From Antedon bifida (taxonomy: Eukaryota; Echinodermata; Crinoidea; Comatulida; Antedonidae), in contig OY727098.1 of the NCBI GenBank assembly GCA_963402885.1, positions 3,281,001 to 3,345,000 on the forward strand: a DNA stretch of 64,000 nucleotides, read 5' to 3'. The notes below the pieces were generated by a model, which was given only the letters and a program-made list of their open reading frames with translations, made no database searches and was not told where the DNA came from. Shown piece after piece: positions 62,101-64,000 of this stretch. Position 1 is the first letter of the stretch, and every line of letters starts with the position of its first letter. A program made the position numbers and the translations under genes.

Positions 62101-63984
62101 GTTAATTAAGATTACTAGAAACCTACCTCAACAATTCTTCACCTGTTAACATTAACAATGACTTGACATTTATTGCATTATAATGTTGCCTAGGGATTGT
62201 CACTTACCATTTGGTGTTGATGTGACATCATGAGTGTAATGTCACTATGGATTATGTGATAATGCATATAACATGTTTTAACATTGTAGTGCATTGATTG
62301 AAATATTCTCTTCCCAGGTATCAAAAAGGTTTTTTTAAAGGTCATAATTAGGTGAGGGCTTTCGATGTGTTTTACCAGGGGCGAGTGAAATTACATTGTA
62401 ATTGAAATTCCATCTTTTCTCTTTTTTTACAAAGCTATTTAGAAATAGAAATAAGTGACACATTTTTGACAATAGTACATATAATAGTATAATAGTATAA
62501 TAATACAAAATAGTATAACTGCACATATCCACCAAAATGCTCAAGGTGCTTGTGGAAAACCAAGGGAAAACTAATCCGTAAACCTAAAAAAATAGACAAA
62601 AAACTCACATAAAGTTGCATTCCTTTTACCAGCAATTTAAAATGCATATATCATCTTTAATATTCAGCTAGTTAGTTATAGATATATAAAACAATAATTA
62701 TGCTAAGTTTCTTGCTAAAGGCCAATTTACACAGACGAGCGGTAACGGTAATAACAATATATTATCTATGTTTAAATTCCTTGACCATTTACACACAACA
62801 CGGAGTGGACGGGCAGTTTCCGCTCAGGATAGATACAGTTTTTATGTGGGACAAGCTTTACAAAGAAACAAGATTTCCCATTGTCATAGGCCTTCATGTT
62901 ACTGTATATTTTTTTGTTTTTCGCTCTTTAAAATGATTGCTTTATTTTGTAAGGATATTGTATTGGTAAATAATCTTTAATAAATTTCTATTTATAGAAA
63001 GTTGGATGTGATGGTGTTCTTAGTTCTGGTCTTGAATATGACAAATGCGGTGTATGTGACGGCCACAATACAGCTTGTGAAGTTCACACAGGAACGTTTA
63101 ATAAAGTTACAATGTCCGTGGGTTATAATGATATAGTCACCATACCTGTAGGAGCTATGTACATAAATATAACAGCTGCTAAGAGCATGAATTACCTTGG
63201 TAAGTTACAATAACATTTTTCATTGTCCAAAAAAATTGTATATTTAACACCATTTTCAACTAGAATATAATGGGTTTTTTTTACACACTTAAATAGCTTA
63301 AATATAAAAAAATATTCTTTTATTTAATTAATGTAATGGCATTATTGTCACAGGAGCACTTGTGTAAAAATGTATCAAATTTAAGCAAAAATAAATAAAA
63401 ATATAAACAGCTGTAAAATTATTGTATACAATTCATTTCATTGATTTTGTTAAAAGATTTAATGAGGTTGAGATAGTAAAAAAGAGGCCACGCACTTCTA
63501 TGCATTTGGAAAAAAACGCTAATTTTTTATCTTATTAATTCTCATTTGTATTTATTTTTTCAGCACTAGCAGACACAAATGGTGAAACCTACATCAATGG
63601 TAACTGGCATATAGATACAAACGGTAACTACCCAGCTGCAGGCACAATGTTCCAATACAAGAGAGCATCTGTTACAGCTGGATCTGGACAACAACTTATA
63701 GCAGAAGGTCCTACTGATAAAGATCTTATAGTTCAGGTAGGTAGAATATAGAAAGTATTATACAAGAACTATACTAGAATCTTTGCTCGCATGCATCATA
63801 CTATAGATAAATACTTATTATAGTCTATCTTCTACTTTTTCAGCTGATATTTCAAAAAACTAATCCTGGAGTTGAATATGAATATGTTATTCCAACTGAA
63901 ACTCTACCTACTACTGTCAAGCCAACAACAACCACTGAAACTGATGCTCCTCTAACAACTTCTCTGCCAAAAAATAAACATGAG
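11957..63984 (+). CDS. THSD4/ADAMTSL4-like secreted matrix protein (gene overview, 5' part)
   Basis: Eight coding exons join in phase to a 353-residue N-terminal portion; the gene runs off the right edge. Order: signal peptide (residues 1 to about 31), TSP1 repeat (about 50-108), ADAMTS cysteine-rich module (about 112-205), spacer (about 206-322), then a Thr/Pro linker. There is no metalloprotease or disintegrin domain, so it is ADAMTS-like rather than ADAMTS. Segments YRQYKQCNTK, SYNNIPFMGQLYEW, DKCGVCDG, NYLALADTNG, INGNWHID and GTMFQYKR match the THSD4/ADAMTSL4 branch from memory. Family members are secreted glycoproteins that bind fibrillin-1 and microfibrils. Assignment to this branch is strong; a one-to-one orthologue claim is not made. 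A 46-kb intron splits the cysteine-rich module. Confidence 0.88.
12263..12337 (+). mobile_element. Element family E, copy 3 (short)
   Basis: It begins TAGTCGCGCGTGCAACGCGA, carries a (GGTC)n tract at about 12292-12313, and ends AGCACGCGACT. It is shorter than copy 1 because most of the interior is missing. It lies 200 bp inside the first visible intron of the THSD4-like gene. Confidence 0.6.
12338..15154. other. Intron 1 of the THSD4-like gene
   Basis: AT-rich intronic sequence with no further coding exon seen. Short open frames at 14656-15077 lack splice context. It ends with a good acceptor, ATATTTCCAG. Confidence 0.6.
15155..15291 (+). CDS. THSD4-like exon 2: TSP1 repeat core
   Basis: 137 bp, entering in phase 0 after acceptor TTTCCAG and leaving with two bases before GTAAGT. 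It encodes a basic linker and the start of the TSP1 repeat. FWGDWGQWSGC holds the W-x-x-W-x-x-W array known for C-mannosylation, and CSRSCGG fits the O-fucosylation site of TSP1 repeats. It ends in a basic run, CLRRRRSG. In vertebrate THSD4 the TSP1 repeat carries a long insertion at about this place; here it is compact. Confidence 0.9.
15966..16029 (+). CDS. THSD4-like exon 3: end of TSP1 repeat
   Basis: 64 bp between acceptor TTATTATAG and donor AAG|GTATGA. It completes a Gly codon with the previous exon and reads AVGMGHHCVGLYRQYKQCNT, the second half of the TSP1 repeat with its conserved cysteines. YRQYKQCNT is typical of the THSD4/ADAMTSL4 branch. It leaves in phase 0. Confidence 0.9.
16224..16326 (+). 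CDS. THSD4-like exon 4: start of cysteine-rich module
   Basis: 103 bp, acceptor TTATTTTAG, donor AAAG|GTAAG, leaving one base. It reads PCPNGSKDFRTEQC and then SYNNIPFMGQLYEWYAFVK, the family's conserved entry to the cysteine-rich module (pattern D-F-R-x-x-Q-C and F-x-G-x-x-Y-E-W). Confidence 0.92.
16366..16440 (+). repeat. Possible tRNA-derived SINE fragment
   Basis: GTGCTGGGTTCAAATCCTG contains a tRNA B-box-like sequence (GGTTCAAATCC). It is followed by T-rich then A-rich runs. No complete cloverleaf can be drawn. It lies just downstream of exon 4. Confidence 0.3.
16689..16819 (+). CDS. THSD4-like exon 5: cysteine-rich module
   Basis: 131 bp, acceptor TATTTCAG, donor AAG|GTAGGA, phase 0 exit. 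It reads EPMVCELHCRAKGYHFY, then KVVDGTTC and DVCVNGMCK. These are the C-E-L-x-C, V-x-D-G-T-x-C and V-C-x-x-G-x-C signatures of the ADAMTS cysteine-rich module. The next module residues (KVGCDG) are encoded 46 kb downstream, at 62998. Confidence 0.93.
16820..17882. other. Start of the 46-kb intron
   Basis: AT-rich intron with no exon or clear repeat recognised. Confidence 0.5.
17883..17992. mobile_element. MITE family B, copy 2
   Basis: The left end TAAGCTCTGTCTACACTATC and right end CAGACAGAGCTTTA are inverted repeats. The core carries CATGTCCATATATGGGCACA, which recurs in copies 3 and 5. It is 110 bp, non-coding. Confidence 0.85.
18407..18554. mobile_element. MITE family B, copy 3
   Basis: The left end TAAAGCTCTGCTACACTATC and right end GATAGTGTAGACAGAGCTTA are inverted repeats, with GTGATGTGCCCATATGGACA and CACTACCATATTTGGG inside. 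It lies only 0.4 kb from copy 2. Confidence 0.88.
19263..19470 (-). pseudogene. LINE reverse-transcriptase C-terminal relic
   Basis: On the minus strand the frame reads GKIEGRRSRGRKRVTWLASI and then LNMAIDRELWHNMIAKMS. The pattern G-R-x-x-G-R-x-R-x-x-W and D-R-x-x-W-x-x-M is typical of the C-terminus of RTE/jockey-like LINE ORF2 proteins. A short local duplication of AGTTCTCCAGACCTCCC lies at 19439-19477. It is a relic without the catalytic part. Confidence 0.6.
19533..22360. other. Intronic sequence, no recognised feature
   Basis: AT-rich sequence with no exon or transposon that I can support. Small open frames are random in appearance. Confidence 0.5.
22361..22564. mobile_element. AT-rich fold-back element (family G)
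   Basis: Long imperfect inverted arms: GTTGATATAGTTTGC at 22375 pairs with GCAAACTTTATATCAAC near 22530-22546. Further in, CTGTTGAGTTTGTCAATGTT and TTGATCAATATA pair with TATATTGATCAA and GTTGAGAAACTCAACAG. It is about 200 bp, non-coding, and a single copy in this window. Confidence 0.65.
22565..27297. other. Intronic sequence with simple repeats
   Basis: No exon seen. TAGGCCTA occurs at 22999 and 23540. A poly-T run lies at about 26090-26114. At 25560-25665 a GGACCCCTTGATATCAGCTG phrase followed by CTCTCTAAATAAAG and an AAATAAAATAA tail looks like the 3' end of a CR1/L2-type LINE; support is weak. Confidence 0.4.
27298..27641 (+). mobile_element. MITE family F, copy 1
   Basis: About 344 bp with terminal inverted repeats: AAAGATGTATTTTCCCCC at the left and GGGGGACAATACATCTTTAA at the right. 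Interior phrases AATCCATTGGCTGGTAGCCA and CAATTTGACCATTTTTTGC recur, reversed, in copy 2 at 39028-39350. It is non-coding, with TTAA/TA-like sequence at both ends. Confidence 0.8.
27642..29699. other. Intronic sequence, no recognised feature
   Basis: Very AT-rich. No exon, RNA gene or clear repeat that I can support. Confidence 0.5.
29700..30096 (-). pseudogene. LINE 3' end relic (ORF2 C-terminus and tail)
   Basis: On the minus strand, 30096 to 29885 reads IFYDIPRCVKSSVYGVTHPF, then RTDTLKYSSINNFPVIWSSL and LKNFLSKLKIYLL before a stop. The F-P-x-x-W-x-x-L-P and L-K-x-x-L arrangement matches the end of non-LTR reverse transcriptases. The 3' UTR holds a hairpin (AGGGGTTGCG pairing with CGCAACCCCT) and ends in an ATAAATAAATGAAATG tail at about 29702-29730. 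It is strongly 5'-truncated. Confidence 0.65.
30097..30965. other. Intronic sequence with possible LINE tail
   Basis: At 30325-30375 GGCGCCTTGAAGCTAAGG and an AACAAAAACAAAAAAC tail resemble a LINE or SINE 3' end. Otherwise no feature is recognised. Confidence 0.35.
30966..31300 (+). repeat. Tandemly duplicated LINE 3' end
   Basis: Two diverged copies of an AT-rich 3' region, 30966-31086 and 31147-31300, share TAATCATTACT, TATTAATATTT and CTGAGCAAATTAATTT. The second continues to TCCTTTGGAGATCAATAAAA and ends in a repeated ATTCTG tail, the style of L2/CR1-type LINE ends. Confidence 0.55.
31301..32166. other. Intronic region upstream of the internal signal-peptide exon
   Basis: No coding sequence. 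If the exon at 32167 is a first exon, its promoter and 5' UTR would lie here. TATATAATATATATACAAAT near 31721 and GTGGTTATATACGC near 32132 are TATA-like but unproven. Confidence 0.3.
32167..32229 (+). CDS. Candidate alternative first exon with signal peptide
   Basis: Twenty-one codons begin at ATG 32167 and read MKIFYTLFLALFLVAA followed by EINAQ, an excellent signal peptide with small residues for cleavage (VAA or INA). The exon ends CAG|GTAGGT, a strong donor, in phase 0. It sits inside the 46-kb intron on the same strand as the THSD4-like gene. The next downstream exon, at 62998, needs a phase-0 partner, so joining them would keep the frame and give a secreted isoform that lacks TSP1 and the first half of the cysteine-rich module. 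It could instead start a nested gene whose other exons I do not recognise. Confidence 0.6.
32538..32658. mobile_element. MITE family A copy (right end missing)
   Basis: It begins GCATGGTTCCCACTAGAGAC and continues GCAACGCAAGGATGTAGATG, matching the 2-3 kb cluster. The family core (TTGACCAATGG and CTAATCACTTGTTGTGCTTA) is recognisable, but the right terminal GTGGGAACC is absent. It directly abuts the decayed tRNA-like sequence. Confidence 0.7.
32663..32724 (-). pseudogene. 3' part of a decayed tRNA-like gene, split by a LINE
   Basis: Reading the minus strand from about 32726 to 32678 gives an anticodon-like stem-loop (TCTGC, loop ATATCAA, GCAGA), a five-base variable region, a T-loop TTCGGAT with a poorly paired stem, and an acceptor half TTGGGGC. 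Immediately downstream is TTTTTTTT (32667-32674 on the plus strand as A's), which fits a Pol III terminator. The 5' part lies at 35680-35701, beyond the LINE. The anticodon position reads ATC, but decay makes the isotype uncertain. A tRNA-derived SINE head is the alternative. Confidence 0.5.
32725..35680 (+). mobile_element. 5'-truncated non-LTR retrotransposon (Jockey/CR1/L2/Rex-like)
   Basis: A LINE copy starts within the endonuclease domain and runs to a 3' tail of ATCAATCAATCAATC near 35666-35680. About 2.95 kb remain. The single long open frame and clean tail suggest a recent insertion. It lies in the sense orientation in the 46-kb intron and interrupts a tRNA-like sequence. The 5' truncation is typical of target-primed reverse transcription. 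The clade is not settled by eye. Confidence 0.9.
32731..35424 (+). CDS. LINE ORF2: endonuclease (partial) and reverse transcriptase
   Basis: The frame is open from the insertion boundary (reading RSGGGVCIYVKN) to a stop at 35424, about 897 codons; there is no true start codon because the 5' end is lost. The N-terminal part is the C-terminal half of an AP-like endonuclease, with GDFN and a later SDH motif. The reverse transcriptase follows: YRPISILPTVSKILEK, DLQKAFDTVDH, GVPQGSILGPILF and the catalytic YADDSTILYS. The C-terminal region ends with FYFLGIRDWNRLPNSLKS. It mediates target-primed reverse transcription in this family. With the endonuclease incomplete this copy is unlikely to be autonomous. 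Confidence 0.92.
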   Translation, partial: RSGGGVCIYVKNERAFTRRNDLDIDNFEAIWINIYLPRSKEIVIGTCYRPPKQNVTLFQNNFEETVSKIKESSEIYILGDFNICTLNINPVSQRYNDCLIRNGFSNVIKDITRIGKEKSSCLDHIVTNVQNNVKQSGVINIGLSDHFLIYCTRKIPKSHVHKNEHNSAKLRSLKNYNVNNYLETLNDIDWSVVTNNVDVNIAWLTLKDIIIKVIDSIAPIKKVRLKQNIAPWFTSEIADEIKVRDTLLKQFKKDKSNLDIYKYYCASRNKAQRLIKKAKSNYFLNKIDENKDNPKKLWKTLKQLGYEKKCKTNTKIVLDDNGKQTFCPKGVASRFNEFFTNVASTLVKKLPKCIGLFTMSTNDLLKYYVKLKGKMFKLEPVTIEFVKTQLESLNVNKSVGLDNIPSRFLRDGAIILAEPIAHIINLSFKTNCFPHDLKIAKVTPLFKKNTRTNVENYRPISILPTVSKILEKSVAIQVERYLSKNNILYAYQSGFRQAHSTESNLINLIDGLKNNKSKGLLTGMVLIDLQKAFDTVDHVILINKLKCMGFKCTDWFQSYLANRTQVVSVNGTCSEPLIVTHGVPQGSILGPILFLCYLNDIASCIDSDVQLLLYADDSTILYSHHDATKIAHKLSTVLAKCQDWLTENKLSLHVGKTESIIFGSRAKLNKVKEFSVELMGRRIKSTKQVKYLGIDLDQYVSCDIIATSVISKVKSRLKFLHRQSSCLNKKCRKLLSTALIQCTFDYSASAWYGGVNKNLKHKLQTAQNKMARFILNVGPRSHIGAKELSDLGFLNVSLRNKFLRLNYVHKIRYNFNTPSFLKDNFLLISDHHNHFTRGTTFNFVTPKATGVNDTTFYFLGIRDWNRLPNSLKSIQNNATFKIKLKEYFNNEQLGISV
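35680..35701 (-). pseudogene. 5' part of the decayed tRNA-like gene
   Basis: On the minus strand 35701 to 35680 reads GCCCCAGTGGTCGAATGGCA and two more bases. GCCCCAG can pair over all seven positions (one G-U) with TTGGGGC at 32678-32684, forming an acceptor stem. GTC and the GG in GAATGGCA fit a D-arm. The two parts total about 71 nt, the length of a tRNA. Confidence 0.5.
35702..39027. other. Intronic sequence, no recognised feature
   Basis: AT-rich sequence. The open frames at 37474-37958 show no family motif or splice context. The segment 36235-36345 (GGGCTTTCACATTTTCTAG onward) is more GC-rich and could be a fragment of an unidentified repeat. Confidence 0.4.
39028..39350 (-). mobile_element. 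MITE family F, copy 2 (inverted)
   Basis: About 323 bp, the reverse complement of copy 1. The ends are AATGTATTGTCCCCCTGAAA and TTTTTGGGGGACAATGCATC. GCCAGCCAATGGATTTTTGG and AAGCAAAAAATGGTCAAATT match copy 1 reversed. The two copies could pair in the pre-mRNA across 11.4 kb, enclosing the LINE and the internal exon. Confidence 0.8.
39351..42501. other. Intronic sequence with weak repeats
   Basis: No exon seen. At 39820-39860 an ATAATAATAATAATAAAAAT run next to TGTCCATTTCTATACC looks like the reversed 3' tail of a LINE or SINE. Two near-identical 27-bp phrases (GAAATACCGGAATGGTGTCC and GAAATACCAGGATGGTGTCT) lie at about 41673 and 41733. At 41840-41875 an AATAAATTGACTTGACTTGA tail resembles a LINE 3' end. 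Confidence 0.4.
42502..42633. mobile_element. MITE family B, copy 4 (left end worn)
   Basis: The right end GATAGTGTAGACAGAGCTTT is intact. The left end is reduced to TACTACACATCAAACTTTAT. The core has CACTACCATA twice and AAACTAGTTTGATAG. Confidence 0.8.
42638..42705 (+). repeat. LINE/SINE 3' tail
   Basis: GATGCGCTTAGAGGCTCTGT followed by TTAGCGCTATATACAGTAAG and TATTATTATTATT is the style of the 3' end shared by L2-type LINEs and their SINEs (GCGCTATATAA with a trinucleotide tail). It lies directly next to family B copy 4. Confidence 0.5.
42706..49470. other. Intronic sequence with local duplications
   Basis: No exon seen. A 31-bp unit (GTCTCGTGAAATACAGTAAG followed by TCTAGTAGAAT) is repeated about 2.5 times at 43611-43690. 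A diverged ~80-110 bp duplication shares ATAGGTTGTTG, TGTTATAGAGATAC and ACCCT at 43234-43352 and 43391-43474. An (AAAAT)n tract lies near 48086-48110. Confidence 0.5.
49471..49625 (+). pseudogene. LINE ORF2 C-terminal relic with GAT tail
   Basis: The plus strand reads RPKGRRKTTWMANIKKE, the pattern x-G-R-x-x-T-x-W-x-x-x-I of LINE reverse-transcriptase C-termini, then a stop. The sequence ends in GATGATGATGATAT, a short microsatellite tail typical of RTE-like elements. Only the extreme 3' end is present. Confidence 0.55.
50140..50265 (-). mobile_element. Deu-type SINE fragment with tRNA head
   Basis: On the minus strand GCAGTATGGCATAATGGTAA carries an A box and GGCATGGGTTCGAGACC a B box. The body CTTAGACAAGATACACTTGC and GTCCCTTGGATGGGACAT matches the start of the Deu domain seen in the fuller copy at 61 kb. 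The rest is missing; an ACCAACCAACC microsatellite abuts it at 50124-50142. Confidence 0.65.
50314..50481. mobile_element. MITE family B, copy 5
   Basis: The longest copy, 168 bp. Both ends are clear: TTAAGCTCTGTCTACACTAA and GATAGTGTAGACAGAGCTTA. The core includes GTGATGTGCCCATATATGGA, two CACTACCATATTTG phrases and CAAACTAGTTTGATAG. Confidence 0.9.
50482..51826. other. Intronic sequence, no recognised feature
   Basis: AT-rich sequence with a (TAG)n tract at about 51486-51505. No exon seen. Confidence 0.5.
51827..51926. mobile_element. MITE family B, copy 6
   Basis: A short 100-bp copy: AAAGCTCTGTCTACCCTATC at the left and GATAGTGTATACAGAGCTTT at the right, with AACTAGTTTGACAACAAAAT inside. 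It lies 0.4 kb upstream of the DIRS1-like element. Confidence 0.82.
52332..52489 (+). repeat. DIRS1-like left inverted terminal repeat
   Basis: 158 bp beginning TAGCTTACCTGGATGAACCG and ending ATACCTCACCATT. It is the exact reverse complement of 57529-57686 by base-by-base reading. About 14 bp of unique element sequence lie outside it. Confidence 0.95.
52836..54362 (+). CDS. DIRS1-like ORF1 (Gag-like protein)
   Basis: 508 residues from ATG 52836, which has a good context (TCACCATGC); the frame is open slightly further upstream without another ATG. The N-terminus is a Cys-rich zinc-finger-like segment (CVACGG, then CLSCRDC and CEVC). A Pro-rich repeat based on IPVIPPP follows, then acidic and helical regions, and an Arg/Gly/Pro-rich tail that suggests nucleic-acid binding. 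In DIRS elements the first ORF is taken to be the Gag-like nucleocapsid protein; function here is inferred from position and composition. Its 3' part overlaps the open frame of ORF2. Confidence 0.8.
   Translation: MPKMACVACGGPRATIKWDKHTKCLSCRDCSQADPCEVCVRWPPARFAALPARAEKTSPIPESSAEAPPLPPIPVIPPPIPVIPPPIPVIPPPIPTVTPPYVGQNTSGQAPAEQQFDLSPAFLQAVAAAVRALPKDGPPPVPYMQPPPTVLLPTPEPEDVDMEDDEALVSFSDCDDSAGAPGLQTLVNRVVPAVLSYLGVDYAYKEATPLPEYKRFTTFGVRTPVRHARTSPIVPLEPELLERLESVAREPPRRPAPAEFATVFPVPPAHFEEVLRSPPIPDAAKGRAREDQGLESTRTVFLDPTAAKTEEALTACDKAARETLRVLSMAGYLLSFLADPERPKELDPGVITLLQQITGLAADQQASVALTANAARRVNLLQATDIAPGHHKRFTTVESFRSTDLFFGTFSQREDKWAREREVRRETRARFPQKRVASQSRSQRGPPRGPPPPPLQPAPVRPTHQHVPPQPAAQATGASSSQPFRANPTRGGASRGRRRDRRRYARRR
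53051..53113 (+). repeat. 21-bp tandem repeat within ORF1
   Basis: Three copies of a 21-bp unit starting GATCCCGGTAATTCC encode a Pro-rich IPVIPPP heptapeptide array. The copies differ by only a few bases, suggesting recent expansion. Confidence 0.85.
53953..56385 (+). CDS. DIRS1-like ORF2: reverse transcriptase, RNase H, methyltransferase-like
   Basis: The frame is open for 810 codons from ATG 53953; the true start is uncertain because the first ~170 codons overlap ORF1. The reverse transcriptase has LNLKSLNKRYI, SIDLKDAYFHVPI, LPFGLSTAPRVF and catalytic YLDD near residue 361. RNase H follows with TTDASETGWGG (about 527) and HIAGRLNTVADALSR (about 625). The C-terminal part, VDLFATARNTQLPTYCSRF to APYWTRQSWFPLL, matches the DIRS methyltransferase-like (Dam-type) domain. 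It copies the element RNA to DNA. Its end overlaps the recombinase frame. Confidence 0.9.
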   Translation: MPHAELICCKRRISRPAIINALLPLSRFGLRTYSLARSPSGRINGRANERFVGKRARASLRSVLLLNHDLKGAPRGGHLRHLSSRLRCVPRINMYHLNLLRRPQVRLLHSPFALTPPAVGHRGAVVAIDDDTRGVDDARGRSTPSGGSGRSTPSGGSGRVGGRLREFGGAWDSLLQADSWVCATVQEGYRIEFTATPVPGTISHTRIPSDPQMRGALLDGVSDLLRKGAVVPVDARHAPPGHESTMFLARKSSGGWRPILNLKSLNKRYIRPARFRMETLSTILLGLRRGDWAASIDLKDAYFHVPIFEADQRWLRFRISNQIYQFVALPFGLSTAPRVFTRVVRALAAFLHRHGIRIHMYLDDWLVVAQSRDQLLRNIDFVLDATERVGFLINRDKSCLLPTQYPQYLGARINLNTCVAHPTAARVVSAQAALAGLLASSAPTVFDWLRTLGFLASFVDLLPFCRLRMRPLQIHLLAFYRPASDSIDKVVPVSPFVATHIRWWLNTKTLTAGRSFVRSTPDIRITTDASETGWGGHSETQHASGLWSHSEARHHINILELWAVQRTLKALKASVQGRHVLIRSDSTTVVAYINREGGTRSPTLCCHTWTLIHWCIAHKITLTAAHIAGRLNTVADALSRPLLCPTEWQLSPRIATLIFHHFGRPLVDLFATARNTQLPTYCSRFQEAQAWQMDALSISWDGLWAYAFPPISLLPLVLSHVHRHHCRVLLVAPYWTRQSWFPLLYSLLYDHPLQLPVRADLLSQGRAHLSLTNIRSLRLTAWPLSGIASESLAYQMARPPWRPSPDENRR
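54375..54427 (+). repeat. Tandem pair of perfect hairpins at the ORF1/ORF2 junction
   Basis: Two copies, 27 bp apart, of an inverted repeat in which GTCCACTCCC pairs perfectly with GGGAGTGGAC around a 6-nt loop (54375-54400 and 54402-54427). They begin 12 bp after the ORF1 stop and lie within the ORF2 frame, where they encode an RSTPSGGSG repeat. RNA hairpins here might influence translation of the next ORF; this is inference. Confidence 0.75.
56169..57320 (+). CDS. DIRS1-like tyrosine recombinase
   Basis: 383 residues if started at ATG 56169. The same frame is open much further upstream, but that part is a shadow of ORF2. The N-terminal half is a core-binding-like region (STLTVYNSRLKHFFRWC, GYRSAIAAILPALPDG). 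The catalytic half shows the tyrosine recombinase residues: Arg in SSCRRRGELHALSL, H-x-x-R in MHQVRGMAASWAL, a Trp/His position in AAWWRSHTTF and the Tyr in FTAFYLQDL. It integrates a circular DNA intermediate without target-site duplication. It overlaps ORF2 by about 217 bp, as is usual in this family. Confidence 0.88.
   Translation: MVPTPLQLTVRPPPATTGPCGPSIAGQSTSLTNKHPIPAPDCLAIVRDRLRESGIPDGPAALAAKSRRESTLTVYNSRLKHFFRWCAEKNTDPRTASLGLICDFLFYLFNSGLQPRTIAGYRSAIAAILPALPDGSTISNSSVITHLLRGMHHERPPSSVLLPRWDINVVLSALTRAPFEPLHNASLYNLTLKTAFLVAASSCRRRGELHALSLEPGHIRFERGGVRLTFRRGFLAKSQTLHHSPPAIFIPTIAASSSVREDKLWCPVRALKFYVHRTKDVREKLSHLFCVTVPPFGPASKATIARWIIAAIQAGYSASQTPPPAHMHQVRGMAASWALFSGVPLADVLQAAWWRSHTTFTAFYLQDLAQNMAPVAHAVLKPQ
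57393..57491 (+). repeat. DIRS1-like internal complementary region
   Basis: 57393-57435 is the reverse complement of the left end (52318-52360), and 57436-57491 is the reverse complement of the right end (57669-57724). The two are fused exactly, reproducing the circle junction. In the accepted DIRS1 model this region templates the joining of the two ends during circle formation. The match is complete as far as I can read. Confidence 0.93.
57529..57686 (-). repeat. DIRS1-like right inverted terminal repeat
   Basis: 158 bp, the exact reverse complement of 52332-52489. Outside it, 38 bp of unique right-end sequence (ending TTGGTTTGTGTA) complete the element. Confidence 0.95.
57725..59404. other. 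Intronic sequence, no recognised feature
   Basis: AT-rich sequence resumes immediately after the DIRS1-like element. No exon or clear repeat is recognised. Confidence 0.5.
59405..59495. repeat. tRNA-like SINE fragment with two opposed B boxes
   Basis: GGGGGATTCGAACC at the left is a B box read on the minus strand. GGTTGTGGGTTCAAGTCCCA at the right is a B box and T-arm on the plus strand. Between them, GGCAATCATATTGC is a short inverted repeat. It looks like one or two tRNA-derived SINE heads rather than a functional tRNA, since no full acceptor stem can be formed. Confidence 0.45.
59496..60964. other. Intronic sequence, no recognised feature
   Basis: AT-rich sequence. An 83-codon frame at 60028 has no motif or splice context, so I do not call it. 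Confidence 0.45.
60965..61360 (-). mobile_element. Composite 5S rRNA / tRNA / Deu-domain SINE
   Basis: Read on the minus strand, three modules follow each other. 61360-61238 is 5S rRNA-like (CCGAAGTTAAGCAACGTTGG, then GGATGGGAGACCG and GGGTGCTGTA). 61237-61170 is tRNA-like, with A box TGGTGTAATGG and B box GGTTCGAGG. 61153-61012 is a Deu domain (CCTTCGGATGGGATGTAAAG, GTGCACGTTAAAGAAC, TTCGAAAAGAGTAGGGG, CCCGGTGTGC). The 5S-tRNA-Deu order is that described for vertebrate AmnSINE1. Pol III transcription from the 5S or tRNA promoter is expected from family knowledge. The 3' tail is unclear, and this copy is diverged. Confidence 0.85.
61361..62997. other. End of the 46-kb intron
   Basis: AT-rich sequence. 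CCAATTTACACAGACGAGCG near 62723 with CCATTTACACACAACACGGA near 62789 may be a fragment of an unidentified repeat. It ends in the acceptor TTTATAG at 62991-62997. Confidence 0.45.
62998..63199 (+). CDS. THSD4-like exon 6: end of cysteine-rich module, start of spacer
   Basis: 202 bp, acceptor TTTATAG, entering in phase 0 and leaving one base before GTAAG. It reads KVGCDGVLSSGLEYDKCGVC then DGHNTACEV, completing the cysteine-rich module. The spacer begins with GTFNKVTMSVGYNDIVTIP. An N-glycosylation site NIT lies in YINITAAK. Because it enters in phase 0 it can also accept the candidate alternative first exon at 32167-32229. Confidence 0.95.
63564..63736 (+). CDS. THSD4-like exon 7: spacer domain
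   Basis: 173 bp, acceptor TTTTTTCAG, donor CAG|GTAGGT, phase 0 exit. It reads ALADTNGETYINGNWHID, then NYPAAGTMFQYKR and LIAEGPTDKDLIVQ. INGNWxID and GTMFxYKR are hallmarks of the ADAMTSL4/THSD4 spacer. Confidence 0.95.
63844..63984 (+). CDS. THSD4-like exon 8: end of spacer and Thr-rich linker
   Basis: 141 bp, acceptor TACTTTTTCAG, donor GAG|GTAACT, phase 0 on both sides. It begins LIFQKTNPGVEYEYVIP, the conserved end of the spacer (N-P-G-V-x-Y-E-Y-V-I). A Thr/Pro-rich, probably O-glycosylated, linker follows (TVKPTTTTETDAPLTT). Further exons, expected to encode more TSP1 repeats and a PLAC domain, lie beyond the window. Confidence 0.93.
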
Positions 63985-64000
63985 GTAACTGTATTTCATT

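Overview
This window looks like AT-rich animal DNA from an invertebrate deuterostome, most likely an echinoderm (inferred, not proven). The clues are a spliced extracellular-matrix gene of the ADAMTS-like family, a composite 5S/tRNA/Deu-domain SINE, a DIRS1-type retrotransposon, many short fold-back elements, and a striking excess of the octamer TAGGCCTA in the left part.

One host gene runs through the window on the + strand. Eight coding exons between 11957 and 63984 join in phase into a 353-residue N-terminal part of a secreted THSD4/ADAMTSL4-like (ADAMTSL6-type) protein: signal peptide, one TSP1 repeat, ADAMTS cysteine-rich module, spacer domain, then a Thr-rich linker. The gene continues past the right edge. 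Exons 1 to 5 lie at 11.9-16.8 kb. A 46-kb intron (16820-62997) splits the cysteine-rich module, and the remaining exons are at 63.0-64.0 kb. Inside that intron, 32167-32229 is a second signal-peptide exon with a good donor in the phase needed to join the exon at 62998. It could be an alternative first exon for a short secreted isoform lacking TSP1.

The rest is mostly mobile DNA. Near 2.1-3.1 kb there is a nested cluster of fold-back elements (family A). Six copies of a second family (B) sit at 5.9, 17.9, 18.4, 42.5, 50.3 and 51.8 kb. A third (E) carries a GTCG microsatellite. Two inverted copies of a ~340-bp element (F) lie at 27.3 and 39.0 kb, and single palindromic elements lie at 9.0, 10.7 and 22.4 kb. 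A 5'-truncated non-LTR retrotransposon with a long open frame (32.7-35.7 kb) sits inside a decayed tRNA-like sequence. Shorter LINE relics are at 19.3, 29.7, 31.0 and 49.5 kb. A whole-looking DIRS1-like element with identical 158-bp inverted terminal repeats and a textbook internal complementary region occupies 52318-57724; its GC content contrasts sharply with the intron around it. A Deu-domain SINE with both a 5S rRNA-like and a tRNA-like head is at 60.97-61.36 kb (minus strand).

No bacterial-type operons, CRISPR arrays or rRNA operons are present. All calls are from reading the sequence, without database searches.
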